Source: Paenibacillus lentus (GTDB lineage: Bacteria > Bacillota > Bacilli > Paenibacillales > Paenibacillaceae). From it: 64,000 bases of DNA. The stretch lies in NCBI RefSeq assembly GCF_003931855.1, contig NZ_CP034248.1, forward strand, positions 4,898,001 to 4,962,000, in the 5' to 3' direction. The notes under the pieces were generated by a model, which saw nothing but the letters and a program-made list of their open reading frames with translations, did no database searches and had not been told where the DNA came from. The translations under genes were made by a program, and so were the position numbers. Shown here piece by piece: positions 9,408 to 18,565 of the stretch (its first letter is position 1; the number at the start of each line of letters is the position of its first letter).

Positions 9408-11193
9408 AGGAGCTGTCACCCTCTTTCACCCACGGTATTTGTATGCTCACTTTCGTACCGACACCCGGCGTACTTTCGACAGTTACACCATACTGAAGGC
9501 CGAAGTGCATTTTGATGCGGGAAGCCACATTATTCATGCCGATGCGATCCCCGATGTTCCATGCCTGATTTGTCTGGCGGCACAAGCTCTTCTGCAATTC
9601 CACTAAAGTGGAGGCATCCATCCCGACCCCATTATCCTCAACAAAAATCACCACTCCCTGCTTATTGCGCTGTACATGTACCTGTAGACGCCAGTCACCG
9701 GACTTCTTATCGAGTCCATGCTGGAAAGCGTTCTCCACAATTGGCTGCAGCGTCAGCTTCGGAATTCTACAATCGGCTGCCTCAGGATCACATTTCACTT
9801 CATAGGTGATACGGGGCGAGAACCGCTGCATTTGGATATGCATGTAGTTATTGAGATGATCCAGCTCCATTTGAATAGTCGCCAAGTCATTCTGCCCCCG
9901 GATAACATACCGGAACATTTGACTTAAAGAACGGATTAGCTCATTGATCTCCTCCGGCTTGCTGGAGAAGGCGAGTCCGCCGATCAGCTGCAATGTATTC
10001 TGCAGGAAATGAGGGTTAATCTGTGATTGAAGCGCTTTCAATTGGGCTGTCTTTTTTTCCAAGTTCATGCTGTATTCGGTCTTGATATACTCTCGAAGCC
10101 GGTGAGACATGTTATACAGCTTAAATTCCAGAAATCCAAGCTCATCCATTCGGTTGCTTAACGGCGGCTCCCGGTCTTTTATAATGCTAATTCCACGCAT
10201 CGACTTGGCTAGGCTGACAATCGGCTTAGAAGTGCTCCAGGCTAAAATAACGGCGATCAGCAAGGATAGTCCCGCAGAAATGATGCCTACAATCAACCCG
10301 TAGCTGAGGTTTGTCCTTGCGCTCTGGTTAATGTATTTAGCCGGAATGACTTTGACCAGCTTCAGATCCCAAGGCTCTACAGTGTTGTAAAAAACATAGC
10401 TCTCCTTCGTCTGGATATATCCCGGGCCACTCTCGGTGCTCTCTATATCTTTCAATGCCGTTGCCACGCGCTCGAACGCCTCGGCCTGATCTGTATGTTC
10501 AGGCACGTACATGATGTCGCCGTCATGGTTCGCGATAAATACGGTATAATTCGGCTCCGACTGCAGCAAATCCAGGGCGCTGTCCATCATTTGCCACTTC
10601 ACCTGCAGCTCGATGCTCCCCAGCAGCTCCTTGTTCTCGAACCGGTTCACGCTACGAATGAGATTGAACTTCGTCGGATCGCTCTCATTGCTCTTGATCA
10701 TGAAGCTCATCCCGCTCGAAGCCACTTCACTCCACAACCGGGGGGCTTGGGGTGGCGTGCTGATTTGCTTCTGCATGCTGTTAATCGTGAACAGCTTGTT
10801 CTTCTCTTTTAGGTATAGCTGGATGCCGAGCAGGTGATTATTCCCCGAATAATATACGGAGGTCATCGTATCGATGATGCTGCGCTGGGCGTTGTATTGG
10901 TTGGACAAGGTCGAGCCGTCCATTTTATTAATATATTCATCCAGCGTATTGCTGATCAGAATCGTATAAATGAGATTGTTCAGTTGAATGAACTTCTCTT
11001 CCAAATAGCCGCCCGTCCAGGTAATTCTCGTAATATTGGACTGGATCACTTCGCTTTCCATCGATTTTCTCGTATTCTCGGTAGATAGGATCGTCACGAC
11101 GATAAGCGGAACAACCGATATAAGAATCATAATGAGAATTAGCTTATTGCGTATGCTCCGCCTAAATGGCAAAATGAACCAACGATATAGCAA
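9385..11193 (-). CDS. Membrane sensor histidine kinase (YesM-like)
   Basis: 602 aa. One membrane segment near residues 15-38, a large extracellular sensor region, a second near 300-320, a HAMP segment, then the His_kinase box SQINPHFLQN with the phosphorylated histidine, and an HATPase domain with NAFQHG and DNGVGM. It senses an extracellular carbohydrate or a loaded binding protein. The start is a TTG with GGAGGGG 7 nt upstream. Its 3' end overlaps the response regulator gene. Confidence 0.92.
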   Translation of the reverse strand: MLYRWFILPFRRSIRNKLILIMILISVVPLIVVTILSTENTRKSMESEVIQSNITRITWTGGYLEEKFIQLNNLIYTILISNTLDEYINKMDGSTLSNQYNAQRSIIDTMTSVYYSGNNHLLGIQLYLKEKNKLFTINSMQKQISTPPQAPRLWSEVASSGMSFMIKSNESDPTKFNLIRSVNRFENKELLGSIELQVKWQMMDSALDLLQSEPNYTVFIANHDGDIMYVPEHTDQAEAFERVATALKDIESTESGPGYIQTKESYVFYNTVEPWDLKLVKVIPAKYINQSARTNLSYGLIVGIISAGLSLLIAVILAWSTSKPIVSLAKSMRGISIIKDREPPLSNRMDELGFLEFKLYNMSHRLREYIKTEYSMNLEKKTAQLKALQSQINPHFLQNTLQLIGGLAFSSKPEEINELIRSLSQMFRYVIRGQNDLATIQMELDHLNNYMHIQMQRFSPRITYEVKCDPEAADCRIPKLTLQPIVENAFQHGLDKKSGDWRLQVHVQRNKQGVVIFVEDNGVGMDASTLVELQKSLCRQTNQAWNIGDRIGMNNVASRIKMHFGLQYGVTVESTPGVGTKVSIQIPWVKEGDSSYDQNNNR

Positions 11194-11332
11194 AGCATCC
11201 CCTCCTTGAGTGATTTAATTGTATCACTTTCGGTTGGGCTGTCTAGTAATTTTGTGGTTGATGATAGGAATTCGCAGGGACTAGCGATTCAGTTATAATG
11301 GATTTATAGATACATTGGCATGGAGGCTCAAG

Positions 11333-12016
11333 ATGGAACCCAAGGTAAAGCATTCGTGGAAGTTGACCGAAGAAGAAGCCGCTCAATTGCAGCTGGAGCT
11401 GGCTAAGCAAGTTGTAACGGAAGATCATTTGGATGAGGTCAATTATATAGCCGGCGTAGACGTAGCTTATAGCAAGCATAGCGACAAACTATTCGCAGCC
11501 GTCGTCGTTTTAGAAGCGGAATCGCTGAATGTGGTGGACTCTGCCGTGGTGGAGGATAACGTCCACTTCCCATATATCCCCGGACTGTTCTCGTTCAGGG
11601 AGCTGCCGCCCGTCATTAAGGCATTTCAGCAGATTAAGGTGCCGCCTCAACTGATCGTTTGCGATGGGCAAGGGCTGGCCCACCCGCGGCGATTTGGCCT
11701 GGCGAGCCACTTGGGCGTGCTCTTGGACCTTCCCACTATCGGTTGTGGCAAGACAAGATTACTAGGGGAATTCGAGGAACCCGGCACGGTTAGAGGGTCT
11801 ATGTCTCCATTAGTTGATCAGGGCAAAGTCATTGGCAACGTACTAAGAACGCAGGATGGAATCAAGCCGATCTTCGTCTCCGTAGGTCACAAGATCTCAC
11901 TCAGGACAGCCTGTGACTGGATATTGAAGCTAGCTCCGCATTACCGCCTCCCGGAGACGACCCGCCAAGCGGATCAGCTTGTGAATCGGGTGCTGGGTGG
12001 AAGAAACCTTCCCTAA
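11333..12016 (+). CDS. nfi: Endonuclease V (deoxyinosine 3'-endonuclease)
   Basis: About 227 aa, normal length. It nicks DNA 3' to deoxyinosine in repair of deaminated adenine. Signature elements present: GVDVAYS with the metal-binding aspartate, YIPGLFSFRELP (the strand-separating wedge motif), CDGQGLAHPRRFGLASHLG, and the later GCGKTRL lysine. The ATG at 11333 has GGAGG 6 nt upstream; the longer TTG start at 11315 is less likely. A TATAAT lies at 11294-11299. It is a single gene diverging from the sensor kinase. Confidence 0.95.
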   Translation: MEPKVKHSWKLTEEEAAQLQLELAKQVVTEDHLDEVNYIAGVDVAYSKHSDKLFAAVVVLEAESLNVVDSAVVEDNVHFPYIPGLFSFRELPPVIKAFQQIKVPPQLIVCDGQGLAHPRRFGLASHLGVLLDLPTIGCGKTRLLGEFEEPGTVRGSMSPLVDQGKVIGNVLRTQDGIKPIFVSVGHKISLRTACDWILKLAPHYRLPETTRQADQLVNRVLGGRNLP

Positions 12017-12062
12017 TTAGTGATGATGACCCCTTTTAATTATACGTGTATGCTGAAAAACT

Positions 12063-12099
12063 ACCTTGGATTCGATTATTACGTAATAGTCGAATCCAA
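12063..12099. terminator. Long palindromic hairpin after the endonuclease V gene
   Basis: Near-perfect inverted repeat CTTGGATTCGA ... TCGAATCCAAG around TTATTACGTAATA. No T-run follows, so it may be a bidirectional terminator or just a structured element. Confidence 0.5.
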
Positions 12100-12101
12100 G
12101 A

Positions 12102-12466
12102 GGCTAATCCTTTTCAACAACCGTAATTTCAAGCATCGTTCCCTGGATAATATTCGTAAATGCTTGATAGAAATCATCACCTAAACGAACAAGAAAATCA
12201 TCGAACCCCCCCCCACCCCCACCCCCGACTGACTTATGTACCACGTCATATCCATAGAATCGATTTCACCCACTATTGCGAACGGCTGACCGCAGTATCT
12301 TTCATATCTTCGCGATACTACTTTAAAATACAGATCCAGCGGCTTGGATTGGACTGATGGATAGCGTTAAGTAACTTCCATGCCTTTTAGGATTCTCAAA
12401 TTCAATGATTAAATCTCCAAACTCCTTTAGAAACTCTGTAGCTAATCAAAAACTGTATTCATTTAT
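12102..12466 (-). pseudogene. Decayed immunity-like gene, SUKH-3-like
   Basis: Minus-strand pieces in several frames join into one protein: MINEYSF, stop, EFLKEFGDLIIEFENP, then YFKVVSRRYERYCGQPFAIVGEIDSM, then after a poly-C/poly-G tract FDDFLVRLGDDFYQAFTNIIQG. FLKEFG followed by a late GDDFYQAF pattern recalls SUKH-3 immunity proteins of polymorphic toxin systems. At least one stop and several frameshifts break it. The family is a tentative assignment. Confidence 0.4.
12206..12231. repeat. C-rich simple repeat
   Basis: A run of C with scattered A, of form CCCCCCCCC-A-CCCCC-A-CCCCC, inside the decayed immunity gene. G-rich on the minus strand and prone to length change. Confidence 0.8.
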
Positions 12467-12494
12467 CATAGATATTTCTCCTAATTCAACCTTC

Positions 12495-12713
12495 TTAATC
12501 CCCTTCATCTATCAGCGTTATGATTTTTCGAATATCAGTAATTTGTAAAGCTTCGGCTATTTGCTCAATATGTCGAAAATTAATATTTTCACGTTTCCCA
12601 TTAACCAATTCAGAGATGGCCGCCCGCCGAACATCGGATTGCAAGGACAATTCATTAATTGACATTCCTTTTTGTTTCAACAGGTCTCCTAATGTGATTT
12701 TTACTTTTTTCAT
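12495..12713 (-). CDS. Small XRE-family helix-turn-helix regulator
   Basis: 72 aa, one HTH_3 domain: LGDLLKQKGMSINELSLQSDVRRAAISELVNGKR. It binds DNA and probably represses its own promoter. Upstream lie GTAC-containing repeats (see 12749-12802). It resembles the XRE proteins of the toxin island but has no DUF6809 partner. Confidence 0.8.
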   Translation of the reverse strand: MKKVKITLGDLLKQKGMSINELSLQSDVRRAAISELVNGKRENINFRHIEQIAEALQITDIRKIITLIDEGD

Positions 12714-12748
12714 CTTTATCCCCTTATTTTAGTTTGGTCCTATTGACT

Positions 12749-12802
12749 GTACCTATAAGCGTACGTTATAATCACTTTCAATGATGTACGCATAAACGTA
12801 CA
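12749..12802. promoter_or_regulatory. Operator-like repeats upstream of the XRE gene
   Basis: GTACCTATAAGCGTAC at 12749-12764 and TGTACG-CATAAA-CGTACA at 12785-12802 are two inverted repeats sharing a CGTAC half-site, placed just before the XRE gene. Probable autoregulatory operators. Confidence 0.5.
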
Positions 12803-13207
12803 CAAATACGTGATACTAAGCTTTTTTTGGAATGGATGAAAATACACTCCTATGCCGACCCGTATTTGTATTGTTTTAGGCCCTTATGACTCGAAGGATT
12901 TAGATTACTCTGTAGCTCATGGTTACTTGATTCGTGACCACTTATAAGAGACAAGTTGATTCAGATGAATGCTCTAGATTTTTTGATTACTGAATTCCGC
13001 AATTTGGTAAATGGCGACGTATTTTTAAGCGTTAATGAGACACTTTTATAGTATTAGTATATGTACACTCAAAAAAAGCTCATCCTTAATTCATTCAATT
13101 TAGAATAAACTGTTTTGGAATTGAGCTCACTCTTCATATGTTTCATATATTTCCCTCCTCATCTACATATGGTAAGCTATGACCTAGTACTATTGTCGGA
13201 GGTAATC
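12803..13207. other. Intergenic region without recognised gene
   Basis: AT-rich. A hairpin-like AAAAAAAGCTCATCC ... GGAATTGAGCTC at 13072-13130 resembles the terminator-type repeats of the toxin island. Otherwise I see nothing. Confidence 0.4.
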
Positions 13208-13654
13208 ATGAAGAAACTCAGTCTTCTATTTTCACTAGTCATTATGTTTGTTGCCGGCTGCAGTATCGATTCTTCGCAGTCTGAGGGAGCTAACGCGCCT
13301 ATTTCCGTTGATGAAACAGTAACTGTAGGGGATTTGGATATTACTATCGAATCGTTCGAGAATCAGGGGAAATGGAATGGCGAGCGGAGCGTTACCATAA
13401 AGGTTAGCGCGACAATAACACATGACAAGGATACCGGACTACGGGCCGAGTACTTCTCTTTAGTCGATGCTGAAGGCACCCGCTATTATCCTGATTTATC
13501 CAAAAGTCAAATCTGGAACCCGCCGCTTTCCCCAGAACCGCATGGACAAATTCATTTCGAACTCCCTCGGGATACCCGTTCATTCGCCGTTGACATCACA
13601 AACAATCCTTTAAGCAAGAATGCCGAGTATTCAACGGTTACGTTGATAGATTGA
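13208..13654 (+). CDS. Small secreted lipoprotein, DUF4352-like
   Basis: 148 aa. A lipoprotein signal ends in VAGC at residue about 17. The mature part is beta-rich: VGDLDITIESFENQG ... VKVSATI-type strands ... YFSLVDAEGTRYYPD, like immunoglobulin-type DUF4352 domains. ATG 13208 has GGAGG 5 nt upstream. Function unknown. Confidence 0.7.
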   Translation: MKKLSLLFSLVIMFVAGCSIDSSQSEGANAPISVDETVTVGDLDITIESFENQGKWNGERSVTIKVSATITHDKDTGLRAEYFSLVDAEGTRYYPDLSKSQIWNPPLSPEPHGQIHFELPRDTRSFAVDITNNPLSKNAEYSTVTLID

Positions 13655-13661
13655 GAGAAAA

Positions 13662-13684
13662 GCCCACCGCTAGTGCGGTGGGCT
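13662..13684. terminator. Bidirectional terminator
   Basis: GCCCACCGC-TAGT-GCGGTGGGC, a perfect hairpin between convergent genes, with AAAA on one side. Confidence 0.75.
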
Positions 13685-13690
13685 CCTGCC

Positions 13691-14368
13691 TTACAACTGT
13701 AGAGGCTGATCCCAATTGATTTTCCGATGTAATAAGGTACTGTAAGACAACAAATCCAACATTCCTGAAACACGGATATACGGATAGATTCCCGGTTTAT
13801 CCGCATAATAGTGACTCCCGCACAAATAGGCTATATAGAATTCCTCCCAGCTCCTGTAAGTCTGCTGCAGCATGGCGGCCGCTTCCATCTTTATGTTCCA
13901 AGCCTCTTCCTTTGACAAAAAGCCCTTGACTACCCCCATCCGGCTCAGCATAATAGCCCAAGCCAAACCGTATGCACTCACATCTCCGGAAGGTATCTGA
14001 TATAAACACTTAGCCACGACATCCCATTGGGCGTAGCTTTTCTCACTATTCTCCTCCTTTAAGGCTTCAAGATAATGTTGACGTGCCGTTTCGTTAAGTG
14101 CCAGCAAATGCATATGCCTTCTTCTATATTCCTTTCGACCTCCATCCTCGATCAACCAGTGGATTTTATCCTTTAAGCTCTCAGCATCTGTTATGCTCCA
14201 ACGCTGTAGGGAACTGCGGATCACACTTTTGCGAACCAGCCTTTCAGCAAGGCCAAATTCATAGACCACATAATAGTTTTGCAGCATGTCTTGAAGACAA
14301 CTTGCCGTAAGACATCGGAAATACTGTTCTATTTTTCTTCGCTTCCCAAAAGCATATCGCCTTGCCAT
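13691..14368 (-). CDS. DUF1266 domain protein
   Basis: 225 aa, soluble. WSITDAESLKDKIHWLIEDGGRKEY at residues 56-80, then AYGLAWAIMLSRMGVVKGFLSKEEAW and SWEEFYIAYLCGSHYY, the pattern of DUF1266 (function unknown; common in proteins linked to surface and toxin biology). Follows the J-domain gene by 15 nt in the same direction, so likely an operon. Confidence 0.75.
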   Translation of the reverse strand: MARRYAFGKRRKIEQYFRCLTASCLQDMLQNYYVVYEFGLAERLVRKSVIRSSLQRWSITDAESLKDKIHWLIEDGGRKEYRRRHMHLLALNETARQHYLEALKEENSEKSYAQWDVVAKCLYQIPSGDVSAYGLAWAIMLSRMGVVKGFLSKEEAWNIKMEAAAMLQQTYRSWEEFYIAYLCGSHYYADKPGIYPYIRVSGMLDLLSYSTLLHRKINWDQPLQL

Positions 14369-14383
14369 GAATTAAACCTCCAA

Positions 14384-15745
14384 TCAAGTAATAAACATTC
14401 TCGCTGTTCTTAAGGTCTTCCAAGCGCTTCTGCAAAGGATGATGGGCAATACAATCAAAAATACCGGGGGCAAGCCAAAGATAAAATAAACAAGCAAGAA
14501 TAAAAATAGATAAAGCCAGCTTAATCTAAACATCAGCATGCCATAGCTCCACATCTGAGACTTTCTAACCCTCTTTTTATACTCCGCATGTCGCGGATTA
14601 TGCTCTTGGTTGAACAAATGCCTATTTCTCATCCGCAGTAACATCAAATTATATTGAAAATGGTAGAACTTTTGCCAAATCGGTTCAGTTTCGCTGTATT
14701 TCTTCCAAGCTTGCTCAATACGCCCCAACTCAATTGCGGAGTTTCCATATATGCTCATAACATCCTGGTTTAATACTCCTTGCTCTTCCAACAGCTTACA
14801 TTCCCCTATGGCCTCGTCATAGTGTTGTTCTTTATACAAAAAGTGCGCAAGTAACAGGCGAGCCTCATGCTCGTCCGGTTTTAGCTTAAGAACCTGCTGC
14901 AGACATAATTTTGCCTCCGAATGTTGCCCCAGTCTCAGATAGCATTTCGCTTGCAGAAGCTGCAGATCCGGGTCATGCTGGAACAGGTCATACGCCTCCG
15001 CCAGATCATCTCTGGCCGCCACCGGATTATCCTCCATAAGTAAAGTCTGAGCATCCTGCCTTAGCGTGAGATAGTGCTCAATATCGAAATTAAGCTGTCG
15101 CTCTTCAAAGCAGGCATACCCTAATTCCGCAGTACCCTGAATTTGTCCGATGATAAAGGCTATTTCTTCCTCATCATAGAGTTCAAATAGATCTTCTTTC
15201 TGTTCCAGCAAGTAAAAGGATTGGTTCAAGATATCCCATACTTTTCGCGGAAAATGCCGATGCTTTTCTAAAAAACGCAGCAACCCACTCAACCGCTCAC
15301 GCTGATGATCCATGTCCCACATATAGTCGCTCGCCATTAATATTTTCCATTGCTCGGGATCAATCCGGCGGGGAAAATCGTCATACAACTCCTCCATTTG
15401 CTCAAAAAACACCTGAGCCGGATGACGTTTCAATGGGGAGGATTCAGAATCAGCGGCTTGCCAAGACGACTGCAGCACTGAAATCTCGTCATCGGGATCG
15501 TCTATATCGTATGTATCGCAGTGCCATTCATCCTCGTCCATACCGCAACTGGTTGCTTCAGCTTGCAGCGCTTTAGCTCGTTTTTTCGCCCATTCATAGG
15601 CCTCTCTCAAACGCTGGTAGCCCTCGGGATCCTCCTCCGGATGATAAACCTGCAATTGACTTGCATAAGCCTTCTTAATAACCGATTCGTCCGCCGTAGG
15701 GTCAATTCCTAGTAAACTCCAATATGTCATTACTCTCTCGGCCAT
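14384..15745 (-). CDS. J-domain protein with TPR-like repeats and C-terminal membrane anchor
   Basis: 453 aa. Residues 5-60 resemble a J domain (YWSLLGIDPTADESVIKKAYASQLQVYHPEED) in which the usual HPD is read as HPE, so DnaK stimulation is doubtful. The middle contains TPR-like helices (LLQAKCYLRLGQHSEAKLCLQ). Two hydrophobic segments lie near the C-terminus. Probably a membrane-tethered scaffold or co-chaperone; paired with the DUF1266 gene. Confidence 0.7.
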   Translation of the reverse strand: MAERVMTYWSLLGIDPTADESVIKKAYASQLQVYHPEEDPEGYQRLREAYEWAKKRAKALQAEATSCGMDEDEWHCDTYDIDDPDDEISVLQSSWQAADSESSPLKRHPAQVFFEQMEELYDDFPRRIDPEQWKILMASDYMWDMDHQRERLSGLLRFLEKHRHFPRKVWDILNQSFYLLEQKEDLFELYDEEEIAFIIGQIQGTAELGYACFEERQLNFDIEHYLTLRQDAQTLLMEDNPVAARDDLAEAYDLFQHDPDLQLLQAKCYLRLGQHSEAKLCLQQVLKLKPDEHEARLLLAHFLYKEQHYDEAIGECKLLEEQGVLNQDVMSIYGNSAIELGRIEQAWKKYSETEPIWQKFYHFQYNLMLLRMRNRHLFNQEHNPRHAEYKKRVRKSQMWSYGMLMFRLSWLYLFLFLLVYFIFGLPPVFLIVLPIILCRSAWKTLRTARMFIT

Positions 15746-15878
15746 CCTTTTTTAATAATTATGTATCAAGCATTATATTATATAGATTAAGCAATACATA
15801 GCAATACATTGGCAGTACAATTCATCGTTCAAAATACGTTTAACTGTTGTCTTAAAAGCTTATCTAGCCCTTTAGGCA

Positions 15879-15925
15879 CAAAAAAGAGCCTGAGAGGAAT
15901 CATCCTTCAAGGCTCCAAAAGGTAG
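15879..15925 (-). terminator. Terminator downstream of the MFS gene
   Basis: AAAAAAGAGCCT ... AAGGCTC inverted repeat; on the minus strand the arm is followed by T-residues. Confidence 0.55.
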
Positions 15926-15982
15926 TAAAATTTTGTTGTACTTCGCTGCTTAATTGCTCTGCCCCTAGCATCATCTTATGAG

Positions 15983-17608
15983 CTATTCAATGCGTGATAC
16001 CGCAGAAGCTTTACCTCTTAACGGCACCAGGATTAAAGAAGCCACAATGATTAGTACACCTAATACAGCCGCTGACCAGTATAAACCGCCGTAGCCATTC
16101 TCTGCAGCCATCCTTGTAATTTCAGATACACTGTTTAAGATTACTTCTTTTAAGGCAGGATCTTGGATCGAGCCGACAATTTCATTCATCTGATTTGCAT
16201 CGATTGCACCAGAGCCCGCAGCCATCTGTTGACCAATTTGCGCTAGCTCGCCAAGTGCCTCCTTCGACAAATCAGCCCTTGCAATATTGTCTTGTAACAC
16301 ATTCTGAAAGTCACTCTGAAAAAGATTACCCATATTGTTAAAGCCACGTGCAATGAAGCCTGCATAAATGGTTGGTGCTATGGTCATACCTATCTGGCGT
16401 AGTAGGGATAAAGAAGCTAGCGCAGTACCTTTATTCGATTGTAGACCTTCTGTCGCTAAAATATTTAATGGCGCGCCTAAAATAACACCAATCCCCACAC
16501 CTGCGATCATACTCGAAACCACGAATTGCCATTTTAATTCAATCCATAATGGGAATAAGGCAAACCCGATGGCGGCAATTAGCCCCGATATAATAACGGT
16601 AAACACAGGGCCGCGCTTCGTGACCAGTGTACCGCCCAAGCCTGCGCCAACCCCTGCTGCTAATGCGAGCGGGGTCATCCAGTAGCCCGACTTTTCAGCC
16701 ATGATCCCCAGCACATTTTCGGTGAAGGCGGGGATAAAAATCATCGCTGCTAAAATGCCGCCTGATAAAGCGCCAATCAAAAGCACCATTAAAAAGCGAG
16801 GCTGTCTAATCAAGTATATCGGTAAAATCGGGTCGCCATTCTCCTTTTTCTCCAATACCGACTCATACAGCATCAACACGATAAACAATACGATCCCCGC
16901 ACCAATAAAGCCTGATACTTCAAGCTGCTTAAAGCTGGCCCAGAAATTAATGTCAATATTGGTTAAGCCGTACATTAGGGATAACACGGCAAAAGACAAA
17001 ATAATGGTACCGATTAAATCTAACCGCCCTGGACTTGGATCCGAGGATTCCTCTAGCCTCATAAAGGCCAGAATAAACAAAACAATAGCAATCGGCACGT
17101 TGATTAAGAATAAAATATGCCAATTCCCCGTTAAGTCGAGTAAGAAAGAACCAACGTTTGGCCCTAATACAGCGGCAACCCCGTTCATCGCCCCTAAGAG
17201 CCCCAAATATTTCGCCTGCTTGCCCGGTTCAACAGTACTTAATATATGTGAATTCCCGATAATAAAAATACCGCCGCCGCCAAGCGCTTGAATGAAACGA
17301 GCAGCTAAATAAAAGCCAAATGAAGGACTAAGCGCTACCAATAAAGAACCGATACCGAACAAGGCGATTTCAATAATAAATAGCTTCCTTCTTCCATACC
17401 TATCGGAAAGTTTACCAACAATCGGTAAGCTAATCGCTAAGCCAAGGGTATAGATGGTTATGCCCCAGGCACCCCAGTTATCAGTCACATCATAGTGACG
17501 ATTAATGGTTGTAAGCGCTGAACTAATAATCCCATTATCAAGCTGCGCCATAAATACGCCGATTGAGAATAAGAGCAAAGCCCAAAAGTGAGAGGTTTTT
17601 TTAGCCAA
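15983..17608 (-). CDS. MFS multidrug exporter, DHA2/EmrB-QacA type
   Basis: About 541 aa with roughly 14 membrane segments. Motif A reads GKLSDRYGRRKLF and a proline/glycine-rich motif C-type segment GAMNGVAAVLGPNVGS is present. It expels drugs or metabolites using the proton gradient. The TTG at 17608 (8 nt after GGAGG) is the likely start; the frame is open to 17740 but the extra residues do not look like membrane protein. Confidence 0.85.
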   Translation of the reverse strand: MAKKTSHFWALLLFSIGVFMAQLDNGIISSALTTINRHYDVTDNWGAWGITIYTLGLAISLPIVGKLSDRYGRRKLFIIEIALFGIGSLLVALSPSFGFYLAARFIQALGGGGIFIIGNSHILSTVEPGKQAKYLGLLGAMNGVAAVLGPNVGSFLLDLTGNWHILFLINVPIAIVLFILAFMRLEESSDPSPGRLDLIGTIILSFAVLSLMYGLTNIDINFWASFKQLEVSGFIGAGIVLFIVLMLYESVLEKKENGDPILPIYLIRQPRFLMVLLIGALSGGILAAMIFIPAFTENVLGIMAEKSGYWMTPLALAAGVGAGLGGTLVTKRGPVFTVIISGLIAAIGFALFPLWIELKWQFVVSSMIAGVGIGVILGAPLNILATEGLQSNKGTALASLSLLRQIGMTIAPTIYAGFIARGFNNMGNLFQSDFQNVLQDNIARADLSKEALGELAQIGQQMAAGSGAIDANQMNEIVGSIQDPALKEVILNSVSEITRMAAENGYGGLYWSAAVLGVLIIVASLILVPLRGKASAVSRIE

Positions 17609-17849
17609 CAAGTTTCCCTCCTTTTTTACACCTTCCAATAATACACCTTTGCAGCGGTTGTTTTCAATTTCTCTTGCAACCATTATAAGAGGGTGAGGCC
17701 ACTTTATTCTTTTATGTTCATAAAACACCGGAAATACCATAGGTAGCCCCTTAACAAGTGGCTTTGTAAAATACCAGCAAAGTACTACTTTTTTTCAGAT
17801 TAGGGAAAGGTAACAGAATAAAACATAAAATTTTTGAAGGGATGAAAAC

Positions 17850-18341
17850 ATGACGACATCTGTTACCGACAATCAAGAAGCGATCAAAACCGTCCATGAA
17901 TTAATCAAAGGGATCGAAACCGCGATGCTAACGACTGTTTCCGAAGAGGGACTCGTATCTCGGCCCATGAAAACCCAGGACGTCGAGTTTGACGGAACGC
18001 TTTGGTTCCTGACAAAAAAGGATAGCGGCAAATTTCATGAGCTGCTTCATAATCAACATGTGAACGTAGCCTATGTAGGAAAATCCTTTGTCTCTATCCG
18101 CGGTAATGCTGAATTGGTGGAGGATCAGGAGAAATTGCAACAATTTTGGAATCCCATGTACGAGGAACTGCTTGAAACCACTTCTGACGACCCTAATCTG
18201 GTTCTCATCAAGGTAAATGCGGAAACTGCGGAGTACTGGGATTCGGGCAACAAATTTAAAATGGTTAAATTCCTGCTCCGCAGAATGTTAGGCAAGAATA
18301 CCGAGGGAACGGATATGAATCAGATTGTGAATATGACTTGA
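17850..18341 (+). CDS. Pyridoxamine 5'-phosphate oxidase-like FMN-binding split-barrel protein (general stress protein 26 type)
   Basis: 163 aa. TAMLTTVSEEGLVSRPMKTQ and GTLWFLTKKDSGKFHEL are typical of the general stress FMN/F420-binding split barrel. EYWDSG near the C-terminus also fits. Probably a flavin-dependent oxidoreductase; substrate unknown. GAAGGGATG lies before the ATG. Confidence 0.82.
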   Translation: MTTSVTDNQEAIKTVHELIKGIETAMLTTVSEEGLVSRPMKTQDVEFDGTLWFLTKKDSGKFHELLHNQHVNVAYVGKSFVSIRGNAELVEDQEKLQQFWNPMYEELLETTSDDPNLVLIKVNAETAEYWDSGNKFKMVKFLLRRMLGKNTEGTDMNQIVNMT

Positions 18342-18560
18342 GACCATGTTCTAAGGCAAGGTTCTCCGGCTGTCTGTCGCGCGAAGCTCCCAGCGCCGTC
18401 TGTACGGCAGGTTGCCATAAATCGGGCCACCAAAATGGTGGCCTAACATATGAACCCGCCCTTATGGCTATAAGCTAAGCCGTTGTAAAACGGTCGCATC
18501 CCATAAGTGGCGAAGTGCGAAGTCACTTGCCTGCCAGAATTACTGCCGACTTTCTGAGTT
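18342..18560. other. Structured, GC-richer intergenic segment, possibly a non-coding RNA or relic
   Basis: No convincing ORF. Three stems are visible: GGCCACC-AAAAT-GGTGGCC (18425-18443), CCGTT-GTAA-AACGG (18480-18493) and AAGTG ... CACTT (about 18505-18531). The composition differs from neighbouring AT-rich spacers. No known RNA family recognised. Confidence 0.3.
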
Positions 18561-18565
18561 CAAGT

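Noticed and set aside
16701-17291. 196-codon plus-strand ORF antisense to the MFS exporter
   Set aside because: Lys/Pro/Ile-rich mirror of transmembrane codons; no ribosome site.
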